Source: Opitutaceae bacterium
Lineage (GTDB): Bacteria; Verrucomicrobiota; Verrucomicrobiia; Opitutales; Opitutaceae
Length of the DNA stretch: 7,305 bases
Reading direction: 5' to 3'
Assembly: GCA_009919985.1 (NCBI GenBank)
Contig: RGAX01000142.1
Location: 1 to 7,305, forward strand
The notes under the pieces were generated by a model that was not told the origin of the DNA, did no database searches, and saw only the letters and a program-made list of their open reading frames with translations. Below, piece by piece: positions 1 through 6,354 of the stretch. A program made the translations under genes and the position numbers. The stretch's first letter is position 1. Each line of letters opens with the position of its first letter.

Positions 1-191
1 CCGGCCTCGAGGTTGCGCAGCAGGAATGGATCACGCAGGGCCGCAAGCGCGGGCTGCATGAATTCGGCCGCCGGGCCAGGCTCGGTGATGCCTGCGGCGA
101 GTAAAAGCTCGGCCAACACCGGATTGAGCCCAAGGGCTAGGCCCAAGGTCTCAATCTCAGCGGCCGGACGCGGTGTATAAATCCAGCGCAT
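1..191 (-). CDS. recJ: Single-stranded-DNA-specific exonuclease RecJ, N-terminal fragment (cut by window edge)
   Basis: RecJ is a 5'-3' single-strand DNA exonuclease of recombination and mismatch repair. Only 63 codons are visible, from the ATG at 191 to the left edge, so the catalytic DHH motifs lie outside the window. The fragment fits the RecJ N-terminus: an early Trp (W3), a region rich in Leu and Ala that ends in the family-like LLLAAGI (residues 30-36), and then ALRDPFLLRNLEA (51-63), matching the usual 'L.DP..L.dM..A' block. A GGAG lies 10 bases before the ATG, the only passable ribosome-binding site among the genes here. It lies 107 bases downstream of secDF on the same strand and may be cotranscribed with it. 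The identification rests on a short stretch and on gene order (secDF next to recJ is recalled from Bacillus and Chlamydia), so it is probable and not certain. Confidence 0.75.
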   Translation of the reverse strand, partial: MRWIYTPRPAAEIETLGLALGLNPVLAELLLAAGITEPGPAAEFMQPALAALRDPFLLRNLEA

Positions 192-248
192 GGTGGGATG
201 ACTCCGAGGTAGAGCGCGCAGTACCAAACGCGCCACGGGGGACGAATG

Positions 249-262
249 CGGTCCGAAGACCG
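249..262 (-). other. UUCG-capped hairpin between secDF and recJ
   Basis: On the minus-strand transcript this reads CGGUC-UUCG-GACCG, a 5-bp perfect stem closed by a C(UUCG)G tetraloop, a known very stable RNA loop. It sits in the 107-base gap after the secDF stop and before the recJ start. No T-run follows it on the minus strand, so it is not a classical intrinsic terminator. It could protect the secDF 3' end or mark a processing point. The rest of the gap (192-298) shows no ORF and no clear promoter. Confidence 0.45.
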
Positions 263-298
263 TGGCTGATCACAAGGATCCGCCTACCCCTAGCAGAG

Positions 299-2854
299 TT
301 ATTCCGAAGCCTTGCTGGAACCGGTCCACTCGTATTTCGGAGCGACGTCTTGGTGCGCCTCGACGTGCTTACGATCGCCCTTGTGCCACCAATAGAAGAT
401 AGGAGCGGCGATGTAGATCGAAGAGAAAGTACCCGTGACGATACCGACAAGGAACGTGAAAGAGAGATCCTTCATGACGCCGGTGCCGAAGATGAACAGT
501 GCGAGCGCGGCGAGGAAGGTCGTCACGCTGGTCATGATGGAACGAGAGAACACGCGATTAATAGCGAGATTGATGACGTCGCGCAGATTAGTCGTCGGGT
601 TGAGCCGTAACTCTTCGCGGATACGGTCGAACACGACGATGGTATCATTGATCGAGTAACCGGCGATGGAGAGAATGGCCGCAACCATCGGAGCCGAGAA
701 TTGGTGCCCGAAAAGTACAAAGATACCAATCGTCATGATGATGTCGTGTACGGAGGCGACCACCGCGCCGATGCCAAAGCCGAATTCGAAGCGGAACGCG
801 ACATAGATCAAGATGACGACCATCGACCAAGCGATGGACTTAAAAGCGTTCCACTCGATTTCCTTACCGATGGAGGGCCCGATGCGGTTTTCGCCTACCT
901 TTTCCAAACCGGCCTTGGGATAAGCTTTTTCGAGCGCGCTGAAAAGCGGGCCGGATTTGTCGTAGGCGGTCTCGAGCTTAAGGATTTCCGCGCCGCCACC
1001 GAGGGGGCTGACGTAGCTGGAGTTGACCTCACCGATCTTGGCGGCGTCGGCCACGGTGCGGATTTGACCGGGCTCGAGGCGTTGCTTGAAGGAAATAGAA
1101 ACGACGTCACCGCCGGCGAAGTCTACGCCGTAGATACGATCACCTTTGGTGAACACGACAACGACGCCCAGGAGCACGATGAGCCACGAACCGATGAAGG
1201 CAGGTTTGCCGTACTTGATGAAATCGACCTTCTCGGTGTGCAGGAGATGCATCATCGGGAATTTTTTCACGATGTCGTTTTCGATAAGCCATTCCATGAT
1301 GAGATGGCTGGTCACAAGCACGGAGAACATGGTAGAGAACACGCCGATGGCGAGGGTGACGCCGAAGCCCTTGATGGGGCCGGTGCCGAGCCAGATCATA
1401 ATCGCGCAGATGGCGAGCTGGGTGACGTGGGCATCGACGATGGTCGTGAAGGCCTTGTCGTAACCGGCGACTAGGGCGCTCTTGAGGCTCTTACCGAGGG
1501 TGAGTTCTTCGCGCATACGCTCGAAAACAAGAATGTTCGCATCCACGGCCATACCGATCGTGAGCACGATACCGGCGAGACCGGGTAAGGTCATGGTGGC
1601 ACCTAGGCTGGCCATGACCCCGAGGATAATACCGATATTAACTGCCAGCGTGAGCACGGCGATGACGCCACCGACGCGGTAGTAGGTAATCATGAACGCA
1701 GCGACTAGGAGCGTGCCGATGACGGCGGCTTTCACGCCGCTATCGATGGCGTCCTGCGCGAGCGAGGGCCCTACTTCGTATTGCTCTTTGACGATCAAAG
1801 GCAGGTCGAGCGGGTTGTTGAGGACGTTGGAGAGATTAATCGCCTCGCGGTCGGTAAAGTTACCAGAGATGACGGCGGAGTCGCTATTGATCTCTTCTTT
1901 TACAGTCGGCGCGGAGTAGAGCTTGCCATCGAGCACGATGGCGAGGCGGCCGAGACGACCGGCTTGTTGGCCGGACTGGGCGATAGTGCGGGTGACCTCG
2001 GCGAAACGCTTTTTGCCTTCGTTGGTGAATTGGAGGATGACCTCGGGCTTACCGTAGAGGTCGGGACGAGCGAAGGAGCTAGAGATCATCTCACCGGTCA
2101 TTTCTGGGATGCGCTTCACGAACATCTCTTCGGTGGTGCTCTGTCCGCCGCGACCTTCGTAGTCGAGGGAGAGGACTTCGTAACCGGCTGGAATATCAGT
2201 TGGAGCCGCGGGGTTCGGGAACTGCGAGGAGTTGACGATGCGGAACGAGAGTTGAGCTGGCTTCTTGACGTTCTCGACGACCTCCGGGTTGTCCTTGGTG
2301 TTGACGCCGGGGAGCTGGACTTCGATGCGGTTGTTGCCGATCGGGCGGATCAGAGGCTCGGCAACGCCGAAAGCATTGATACGAGCACCGATAATCTCGA
2401 TAGCCTTGTTAAGTTTTTCCTGACGGGTGTTGTCGGCGTCTTTGCCGGCGGCCTTTTCGTCAACTTCGAGGGTGAAGGCGACGCCGCCCTTGAGGTCGAG
2501 ACCGAGTTGGAGACGACCCTTGGAGCGGCGGAGAAGCTCGTTAAGCAGAATCTCATTACGCTTGCCGACGTTCTTGAGCGAGTCTTCTAGCCGGATGTCG
2601 GGGAAATAGACCGAGAGATCGAGCTTACGCTCGAGGCCGATCTGCTTCAAGGCGACGAACTCGCTGGGTGCGGCGCCGGATTTCTTGCGCGCGGCGGCTT
2701 CGTCGAGGAGCTTATTGAAGTCAGCGGATTTCGCCGTGGTGTGTTCTTTCGCGTAGACAGCGAAGGGTACATCCTTGAGCGGGATCAGTTCGGCAACCGC
2801 CCAGGCCGCGATGAGGACGGATAGGACGATTTTCCAGAGGTTGCGTTTGAGCAT
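299..2854 (-). CDS. secDF: Protein translocase subunit SecDF (SecD-SecF fusion)
   Basis: Inner-membrane accessory of SecYEG that uses the proton gradient to pull exported proteins to the outside. The 851 residues carry both halves in one chain. SecD half: first membrane helix about 8-27, the LGLDLKGG signature (117-124), a large outer P1 domain to about 360, then helices at about 372-391, 398-418, 423-443, 470-489 and 497-523. SecF half: helix about 551-568, GVDFAGGDVV (576-585), an outer P4 domain, then helices at about 673-688, 693-715, 721-742, 773-790 and 798-822. GMAVDANILVFERMREE (434-450) and GYSINDTIVVFDRIREE (732-748) are the two paired core motifs. By spacing, D438, D737 and R771 line up with the proton-path residues D340, D637 and R671 of Thermus SecDF. 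The usual N and second T of the SecD 'DANxTT' motif are replaced (D474-A-H476-V-T-Q479). The start is the ATG at 2854, preceded by an A/T-rich stretch and no Shine-Dalgarno. The stop is TAA at 301-299. Confidence 0.97.
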   Translation of the reverse strand: MLKRNLWKIVLSVLIAAWAVAELIPLKDVPFAVYAKEHTTAKSADFNKLLDEAAARKKSGAAPSEFVALKQIGLERKLDLSVYFPDIRLEDSLKNVGKRNEILLNELLRRSKGRLQLGLDLKGGVAFTLEVDEKAAGKDADNTRQEKLNKAIEIIGARINAFGVAEPLIRPIGNNRIEVQLPGVNTKDNPEVVENVKKPAQLSFRIVNSSQFPNPAAPTDIPAGYEVLSLDYEGRGGQSTTEEMFVKRIPEMTGEMISSSFARPDLYGKPEVILQFTNEGKKRFAEVTRTIAQSGQQAGRLGRLAIVLDGKLYSAPTVKEEINSDSAVISGNFTDREAINLSNVLNNPLDLPLIVKEQYEVGPSLAQDAIDSGVKAAVIGTLLVAAFMITYYRVGGVIAVLTLAVNIGIILGVMASLGATMTLPGLAGIVLTIGMAVDANILVFERMREELTLGKSLKSALVAGYDKAFTTIVDAHVTQLAICAIMIWLGTGPIKGFGVTLAIGVFSTMFSVLVTSHLIMEWLIENDIVKKFPMMHLLHTEKVDFIKYGKPAFIGSWLIVLLGVVVVFTKGDRIYGVDFAGGDVVSISFKQRLEPGQIRTVADAAKIGEVNSSYVSPLGGGAEILKLETAYDKSGPLFSALEKAYPKAGLEKVGENRIGPSIGKEIEWNAFKSIAWSMVVILIYVAFRFEFGFGIGAVVASVHDIIMTIGIFVLFGHQFSAPMVAAILSIAGYSINDTIVVFDRIREELRLNPTTNLRDVINLAINRVFSRSIMTSVTTFLAALALFIFGTGVMKDLSFTFLVGIVTGTFSSIYIAAPIFYWWHKGDRKHVEAHQDVAPKYEWTGSSKASE

Positions 2855-2957
2855 GGTCGTATTGGTTTAAATTTTTTTGGGGATTTAGGGCAGGCGCGAA
2901 ACCGTGAGGACGCGCGGTGAGCGCAGCCGGTGGGCGGGCGAGACGAAGGTGCGAGGC
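2855..2957 (-). other. yajC-secDF spacer with A/T-rich leader
   Basis: This 103-base gap separates the yajC stop from the secDF start. It is G+C-rich near yajC. In the last 30 bases before secDF it changes sharply to an A/T-rich run (seven A then TTTAAA, about 2864-2878). No Shine-Dalgarno, terminator or promoter pair with good spacing is visible. The A/T-rich run may favour ribosome or S1 binding in place of a Shine-Dalgarno; that is inference. Confidence 0.4.
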
Positions 2958-3320
2958 TTACTTGGTTTCCTCGGCACCGCTTTTCTTGGTGACCGCGGAG
3001 ATGAAGCCTTTGGCGACTTCGATTTTGGTGTTATCGGCAATGCGCACAATGAAGCGATCGTCTTTCACATTAGTGACTACCCCGTAGATACCACCATTAG
3101 TGAGGACCTCGTCACCGGATTGTAACGAAGAGAGCATCTTTTCATGCTCCTTCTGTTTCTTGCGCTGCGGGGCGATGAAAAGAAAATAAAATCCGCCAGC
3201 GATAAGGCCGTAAAAAAGCAGCATTTGCCACCAGGGGCCGGCTGCTCCGGGAGCTTGGCCGGGGGCTGCGGTTTGGGCGAAATGAATGAAGGAAGCGGTG
3301 AAGGAATGCATATTCGTCAT
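2958..3320 (-). CDS. yajC: Sec translocon accessory protein YajC
   Basis: YajC is a small single-span membrane protein that associates with SecD and SecF in the Sec holotranslocon. The 120 residues show a short Ala/Pro/Gly-rich N-terminus (15-28), one membrane helix at about 30-50, and the family signature right after it: a positively charged patch (PQRKKQKEH, 51-59), then SLQSGDEVLTNGGIYG (65-80) and a small beta-rich cytosolic domain ending in VAKGFISAV (102-110). Length is close to the usual 100-120 residues. The ATG at 3320 is taken as the start. A second in-frame ATG at 3311 (M4) is equally possible, since neither has a Shine-Dalgarno and both leave the helix intact. A TGA at 3362-3360 closes the frame upstream. 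It is the first gene of the minus-strand group yajC-secDF-recJ, and its product acts with the next gene. Confidence 0.95.
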   Translation of the reverse strand: MTNMHSFTASFIHFAQTAAPGQAPGAAGPWWQMLLFYGLIAGGFYFLFIAPQRKKQKEHEKMLSSLQSGDEVLTNGGIYGVVTNVKDDRFIVRIADNTKIEVAKGFISAVTKKSGAEETK

Positions 3321-3348
3321 TGCGTGTTGCGGATTTTGAAAAAAGAAA

Positions 3349-3377
3349 CGTATAGGAAATCAATTCTAAGACTGCAA
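3349..3377 (-). promoter_or_regulatory. Possible sigma-70-type promoter of yajC-secDF
   Basis: On the minus strand, TTGCAG (3377-3372) and TATACG (3354-3349) are separated by 17 bases and lie about 30 bases before the yajC start. The match to TTGACA/TATAAT is only partial (3/6 and 4/6), but spacing and location between divergent genes are right. On the plus strand, TTGAAA at 3336-3341 followed after 17 bases by ATCAAT is a weaker candidate for speA. Confidence 0.35.
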
Positions 3378-3388
3378 AAGCAAGCCCT

Positions 3389-3398
3389 ATCACCTCCT
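3389..3398. promoter_or_regulatory. Anti-Shine-Dalgarno copy in speA leader (perfect Shine-Dalgarno on minus strand)
   Basis: The plus strand reads ATCACCTCCT, identical to the conserved anti-Shine-Dalgarno end of 16S rRNA, ending 11 bases before the speA start codon where a ribosome-binding site would normally lie. Read on the minus strand it is AGGAGGTGAT, a complete Shine-Dalgarno. After GGAGG and 9 bases there is a TTG opening a five-codon frame (3383-3369, stop TAG at 3368-3366). No longer minus-strand gene uses it: yajC starts about 70 bases further on. The sequence identity is certain; any role is unknown. Confidence 0.4.
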
Positions 3399-3409
3399 CC
3401 CGATCCGCA

Positions 3410-5353
3410 TTGAAAAGTAAATCCGCCTCCTCCTGGTCCGCCGCCAAGTCCGAAGAACTCTATGGGTTCAAGCGCTGGGGCTCCGGCCACCTCTCTGTTG
3501 ATGACGCCGGCTTCCTGAACGTCCAGCCGCTCGCCGATGGCCGCGGCATCCGTGCGCTCGACGTCATTAACGAAGCCGTCGGCATGGGCCTGAAGGCCCC
3601 GCTGGTGATCCGCTTCCAGGATCTCCTGCGCCACCGCGTGGCCCAGCTCAATGGCGTTTTCAATAAAGCCATCAAACAAGAGGGCTACAAAGGCAGCTAC
3701 CGAGGAGTGTTCCCGATCAAGGTCAACCAACTGCGTGAAGTTGTAGACGAGATCGTCGCCGCCGGCAAAGACTTTAACTACGGACTCGAAGCCGGATCCA
3801 AGCCTGAGCTGATGATTGCCATCGCGATGCATGAAGGCGCCAACCGCCTCATCATCTGCAACGGCTACAAAGATCACGATTACATCCGCCTCGCGCTGCT
3901 CGCCCGCAAGCTCGGCAAAAAAATCATCCTCGTCGTCGAGCAGCTCTCAGAAATCGACGACATCATCAAAATTTCTGAAGAAGTCGGCGTGAAGCCCATG
4001 ATCGGTTTCCGCGCTAAACTCCAGACGCGCGGTGAAGGCAAATGGGCCATGTCCACCGGCGACAACGCCAAGTTCGGCCTCAACACGGCCGAAATTCTCT
4101 TCGCGTGCGAAAAGCTCCGCGAAGCCAAACTCGAATCGTGCCTGCGCCTCGTCCATTTTCATATCGGCTCGCAGGTGCCCAACATTATCACGATCAAGAA
4201 CGCCGTCATCGAGGCCACGCGCTTCTACTGCCAACTCGCGAAAATGGGTTTCCCGATGGGTTATCTCGATGTGGGTGGTGGCCTCGGCGTCGACTACGAT
4301 GGCTCACGAACGAACTTCGAGAGTTCGATGAACTACTCGATGGAGGAATACGCTCGCGACGTCGTGTTTAACATCCGCGAGATTTGCACCGCCTCGCGCG
4401 TCGCCGTACCCGACATCGTGAGCGAATCCGGCCGCGCCATCGTGGCACCCCACTCCCTTCTGGTCGTCGAAGTTTTCGAGCGCATCAATAAACGTGAATC
4501 CCTTGGCCAGCAGCACCAGCCCAAGGTCAAAAACAAAGTCGTCGAAGACCTTGAAGTCATGTTGAAAAACAAGACCAAGCTCGGTCGTCTCGAGCGTTTC
4601 CACGACGCTACGCAGAAAAAAGAAGAAGCGCTCTCGCTCTTTAACCTCGGCTATCTCGACCTCGAAAACCGCGCCGCCGCCGAATCCCTCTTCTGGAAAA
4701 TCTGCGAACAGATCGCCAAAGAAGGCCAGAAAGCCGGCTATCAGCCAGAGGAACTCCACGATCTCAATAAGCTCCTCGCCGATCAATACGTCTGTAATTT
4801 CTCGGTCTTCCAATCGCTGCTGGATCACTGGGCGCTGAAGCAACTTTTCCCTGTCGCCCCACTGCACCGCCTCAACGAGAAGCCCACGGTCAACGCCATC
4901 CTCGCTGACATCACTTGCGACTCCGACGGTAAGATCAGCAGTTTCATCGATCTGCAGGACACCAAGGACTACATCACGCTACACCCGCTCAATGGTAAAC
5001 CCTACTACCTCGGAGTGTTTCTCACCGGTGCGTATCAGGACATCATGGGCGATCTCCACAACCTATTTGGCCGCGTCAACGAAGTCCACGTCTTCCTCGA
5101 AGACGATGAACCCAACGGCTTCTACATCGAAGAAGCGTTGAGCGGCAGTCGCATCGCCGACGTGCTCGAAGGTGTACAATACCAACAGGAAGAACTCTGC
5201 CGCAAGATGAAGGCGCAGATCGATCTCGCCACGAAGAAAGACATCGTGAAACCACGCGAAGGCGTCCGCCTGCTCGAACTCTACGAAAGCCAGATGCTCA
5301 ACAAGACCTACTTGAACATTGAGCCCAAGACCGGCCGCAAAAAGAAGGCGTAA
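3410..5353 (+). CDS. speA: Biosynthetic arginine decarboxylase SpeA
   Basis: PLP-dependent, fold-III enzyme converting arginine to agmatine and CO2, the first step of the agmatine route to putrescine and other polyamines. The 647 residues match the family length (about 630-660). Visible motifs: N-terminal WSAAKSEELYGFKRWG (9-24); FPIKVNQ (101-107), with K104 the PLP Schiff-base lysine; HFHIGSQ (249-255); the phosphate-binding glycine loop DVGGGLGVDYDGS (287-299); SESGRAIVAPHS (338-349); ADITCDSDG (499-507), with C503 the active-site cysteine from the partner subunit; and AYQDIMGDLHNLFG (541-554). The start is TTG at 3410: a TAG at 3353-3355 closes the frame upstream, no ATG or GTG lies between, and the next Met (about residue 58) would remove conserved sequence. 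No Shine-Dalgarno precedes it. It stands alone, divergent from yajC and convergent with yqeY, with no agmatine-using gene in the window. Confidence 0.96.
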   Translation: MKSKSASSWSAAKSEELYGFKRWGSGHLSVDDAGFLNVQPLADGRGIRALDVINEAVGMGLKAPLVIRFQDLLRHRVAQLNGVFNKAIKQEGYKGSYRGVFPIKVNQLREVVDEIVAAGKDFNYGLEAGSKPELMIAIAMHEGANRLIICNGYKDHDYIRLALLARKLGKKIILVVEQLSEIDDIIKISEEVGVKPMIGFRAKLQTRGEGKWAMSTGDNAKFGLNTAEILFACEKLREAKLESCLRLVHFHIGSQVPNIITIKNAVIEATRFYCQLAKMGFPMGYLDVGGGLGVDYDGSRTNFESSMNYSMEEYARDVVFNIREICTASRVAVPDIVSESGRAIVAPHSLLVVEVFERINKRESLGQQHQPKVKNKVVEDLEVMLKNKTKLGRLERFHDATQKKEEALSLFNLGYLDLENRAAAESLFWKICEQIAKEGQKAGYQPEELHDLNKLLADQYVCNFSVFQSLLDHWALKQLFPVAPLHRLNEKPTVNAILADITCDSDGKISSFIDLQDTKDYITLHPLNGKPYYLGVFLTGAYQDIMGDLHNLFGRVNEVHVFLEDDEPNGFYIEEALSGSRIADVLEGVQYQQEELCRKMKAQIDLATKKDIVKPREGVRLLELYESQMLNKTYLNIEPKTGRKKKA

Positions 5354-5376
5354 AGCCCTAGACCGATCGATAGCAA

Positions 5377-5414
5377 AAAACGGCGCCCCGGATTAAAGCC
5401 GGTGGCGCCGTTTT
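5377..5414. terminator. Bidirectional intrinsic terminator between speA and yqeY
   Basis: An 11-bp perfect stem pairs AAAACGGCGCC (5377-5387) with GGCGCCGTTTT (5404-5414). Inside it a further CCGG/CCGG stem (5388-5391 with 5399-5402) has a one-base bulge and a seven-base loop. T-rich sequence follows on the plus strand (to about 5421), and a run of six A's in front gives a T-run for the minus strand. It lies 23 bases after the speA stop and 28 bases past the yqeY stop, so it can serve both convergent genes. Confidence 0.93.
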
Positions 5415-5442
5415 AATTTTTGTTAGCGCAGCTTACTTTTAC

Positions 5443-5892
5443 TTAGACCAATTTCGACTGGACGATTTTACTGACCGCGCCGAAGTCGATGAGCGCGGCG
5501 TCGGGATGGGCTTTGAGCGCGCCGATTACTTTGCCCATTTCTTTCTTTGTCGTCGCACCCGTGCTAGCGATCGCTTCGGCGATCAAGGCGTCGAGCTTGG
5601 CGGCGTCGAGACCGGCAGGTAGATATTTCTGGAGGATCTTGATTTCAATCTCGTTGGTGGCGACTAGGTCGGCGCGACCGCCTTTGGTGAACTCGATATT
5701 TGCATCAGCGAGATTTTTGACCGCCTTGCGCAAAGTCGCGAGCGAGAGCACGTCATCGATTTCTTTGTTACCGTCCATGGCCGCGCGCTTGATCGCGGCA
5801 TCGGCGGTACGCAACGCGGTCGTGGTGACGCTGTCGCGGGCTTTCATGGCAACAATGATGTCGGCACGGAGGGTTTCGTAGATGGAAGACAT
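5443..5892 (-). CDS. yqeY: GatB/YqeY domain-containing protein
   Basis: This is a small, all-helical cytosolic protein of the YqeY family, related to the C-terminal tail domain of GatB, the subunit of tRNA-dependent amidotransferase that contacts tRNA. The exact role of stand-alone YqeY is not established. The 149 residues match the family length (about 147-150). Recognisable blocks are the N-terminal helix with LRADIIVAMKARD (8-20), TALRTADAAIKRA (25-37), GGRADLVATNEIEIKILQKYLP (71-92), and the C-terminal KKEMGKVIGALK (116-127) followed by a last helix. I chose the ATG at 5892 because the family begins at this point. An ATG at 5988 in the same frame would add 32 residues rich in Arg, Gln and Ala that do not fit the family, and would overlap the divergent gene. 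No Shine-Dalgarno is visible. It ends at the shared terminator. Confidence 0.92.
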   Translation of the reverse strand: MSSIYETLRADIIVAMKARDSVTTTALRTADAAIKRAAMDGNKEIDDVLSLATLRKAVKNLADANIEFTKGGRADLVATNEIEIKILQKYLPAGLDAAKLDALIAEAIASTGATTKKEMGKVIGALKAHPDAALIDFGAVSKIVQSKLV

Positions 5893-5982
5893 GTAAGTAG
5901 CGTGGCGCAGAGAGCGACCTTGTCGAGACGGCAACCGCGCCGCGGTCTTGCACCTAGTCGCGACACCCACACCTTGATTGCT
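5893..5982. other. Divergent intergenic region, yqeY / DUF2237 gene
   Basis: These 90 bases must hold the start signals for both divergent genes, but no convincing -35/-10 pair is visible on either strand. There is a small G+C hairpin, ACCGC-GCC-GCGGT (5934-5946), and an 8-base palindrome, GTCGCGAC (5957-5964). Either could be an operator, but palindromes this short arise by chance in G+C-rich DNA. Confidence 0.3.
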
Positions 5983-6354
5983 GTGCATCCTCAGCCCTCG
6001 CTCAACGTCCTCGGCGGTCCCCTCAAACCTTGCTCGCTTAATCCGCTAACGGGCTTTTTCCGTAACGGCCAGTGTGACACGTGCGCCGAAGACCATGGCT
6101 GCCACACCGTATGCGTTGAAGTCACCGAAGCCTTTCTCGCCTACAGCGGCGCAGCGGGCAACGACCTCTCAACGCCCCGGCCAGAGTATGATTTTCCAGG
6201 GTTGAAACCAGGAGACCGTTGGTGCGTCTGCGCCGCACGCTGGCAGGAGGCGCTCGACGCCGGCGTGGCGGCGCCGGTGGCGCTCGCCTCGACGCATTTC
6301 CGCTCGCTCGAAGTCGTGCCTTTGTCCCTGCTCCAACAGCACGCAACTGCATGA
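5983..6354 (+). CDS. DUF2237 family cysteine-rich protein
   Basis: Small cytosolic protein of a conserved family without known function. The 123 residues cover the whole family pattern: NVLGGPLKPCSLNPLTGFFR (8-27), C-x2-C (C31, C34), D37-H38-G39-C40, HTVC (41-44), GNDLSTPRPEYDFPGLKPGD (59-78), then RWCVCAARWQEALDAG (79-94) and a final AST-H-x-SLE block (102-110). Seven cysteines (C17, C31, C34, C40, C44, C81, C83) and several histidines suggest a metal or redox site; this is inference. The start is set at GTG 5983. A TTG at 5974 is an equal rival. An ATG at 5902 would add 27 residues unlike the family and leave only 9 bases to the divergent yqeY start. No Shine-Dalgarno. The last codons overlap the next gene by ATGA (6351-6354), so the two are probably coupled in translation. 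Confidence 0.88.
   Translation: MHPQPSLNVLGGPLKPCSLNPLTGFFRNGQCDTCAEDHGCHTVCVEVTEAFLAYSGAAGNDLSTPRPEYDFPGLKPGDRWCVCAARWQEALDAGVAAPVALASTHFRSLEVVPLSLLQQHATA

Noticed and set aside
701..1474. 257-codon open frame on the plus strand opposite secDF
   Set aside because: It lies wholly antisense to the well-supported secDF, and its protein is Asp/Gly/His/Glu-rich without a motif, as expected from the mirror of G+C-biased codons.
1781..2590. 269-codon open frame on the plus strand opposite secDF
   Set aside because: Same reason: antisense shadow of conserved SecD codons, composition typical of a shadow, no domain recognised.
3317..3877. 186-codon open frame on the minus strand over the speA 5' end and leader
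   Set aside because: Mostly antisense to conserved SpeA sequence; no family motif, and the perfect Shine-Dalgarno on this strand lies far inside it and not at its start.
4304..4867. 187-codon open frame on the minus strand opposite speA
   Set aside because: Antisense to conserved SpeA, rich in Phe/Glu/Asp as a mirror of its codons, no motif.
5902..5982. Longer start (ATG 5902) for the DUF2237 protein
   Set aside because: The extra 27 residues do not fit the family and would leave only 9 bases to the divergent yqeY start.
5893..5988. Longer start (ATG 5988) for YqeY
   Set aside because: Adds 32 low-quality residues beyond the family N-terminus and would overlap the start of the divergent gene.
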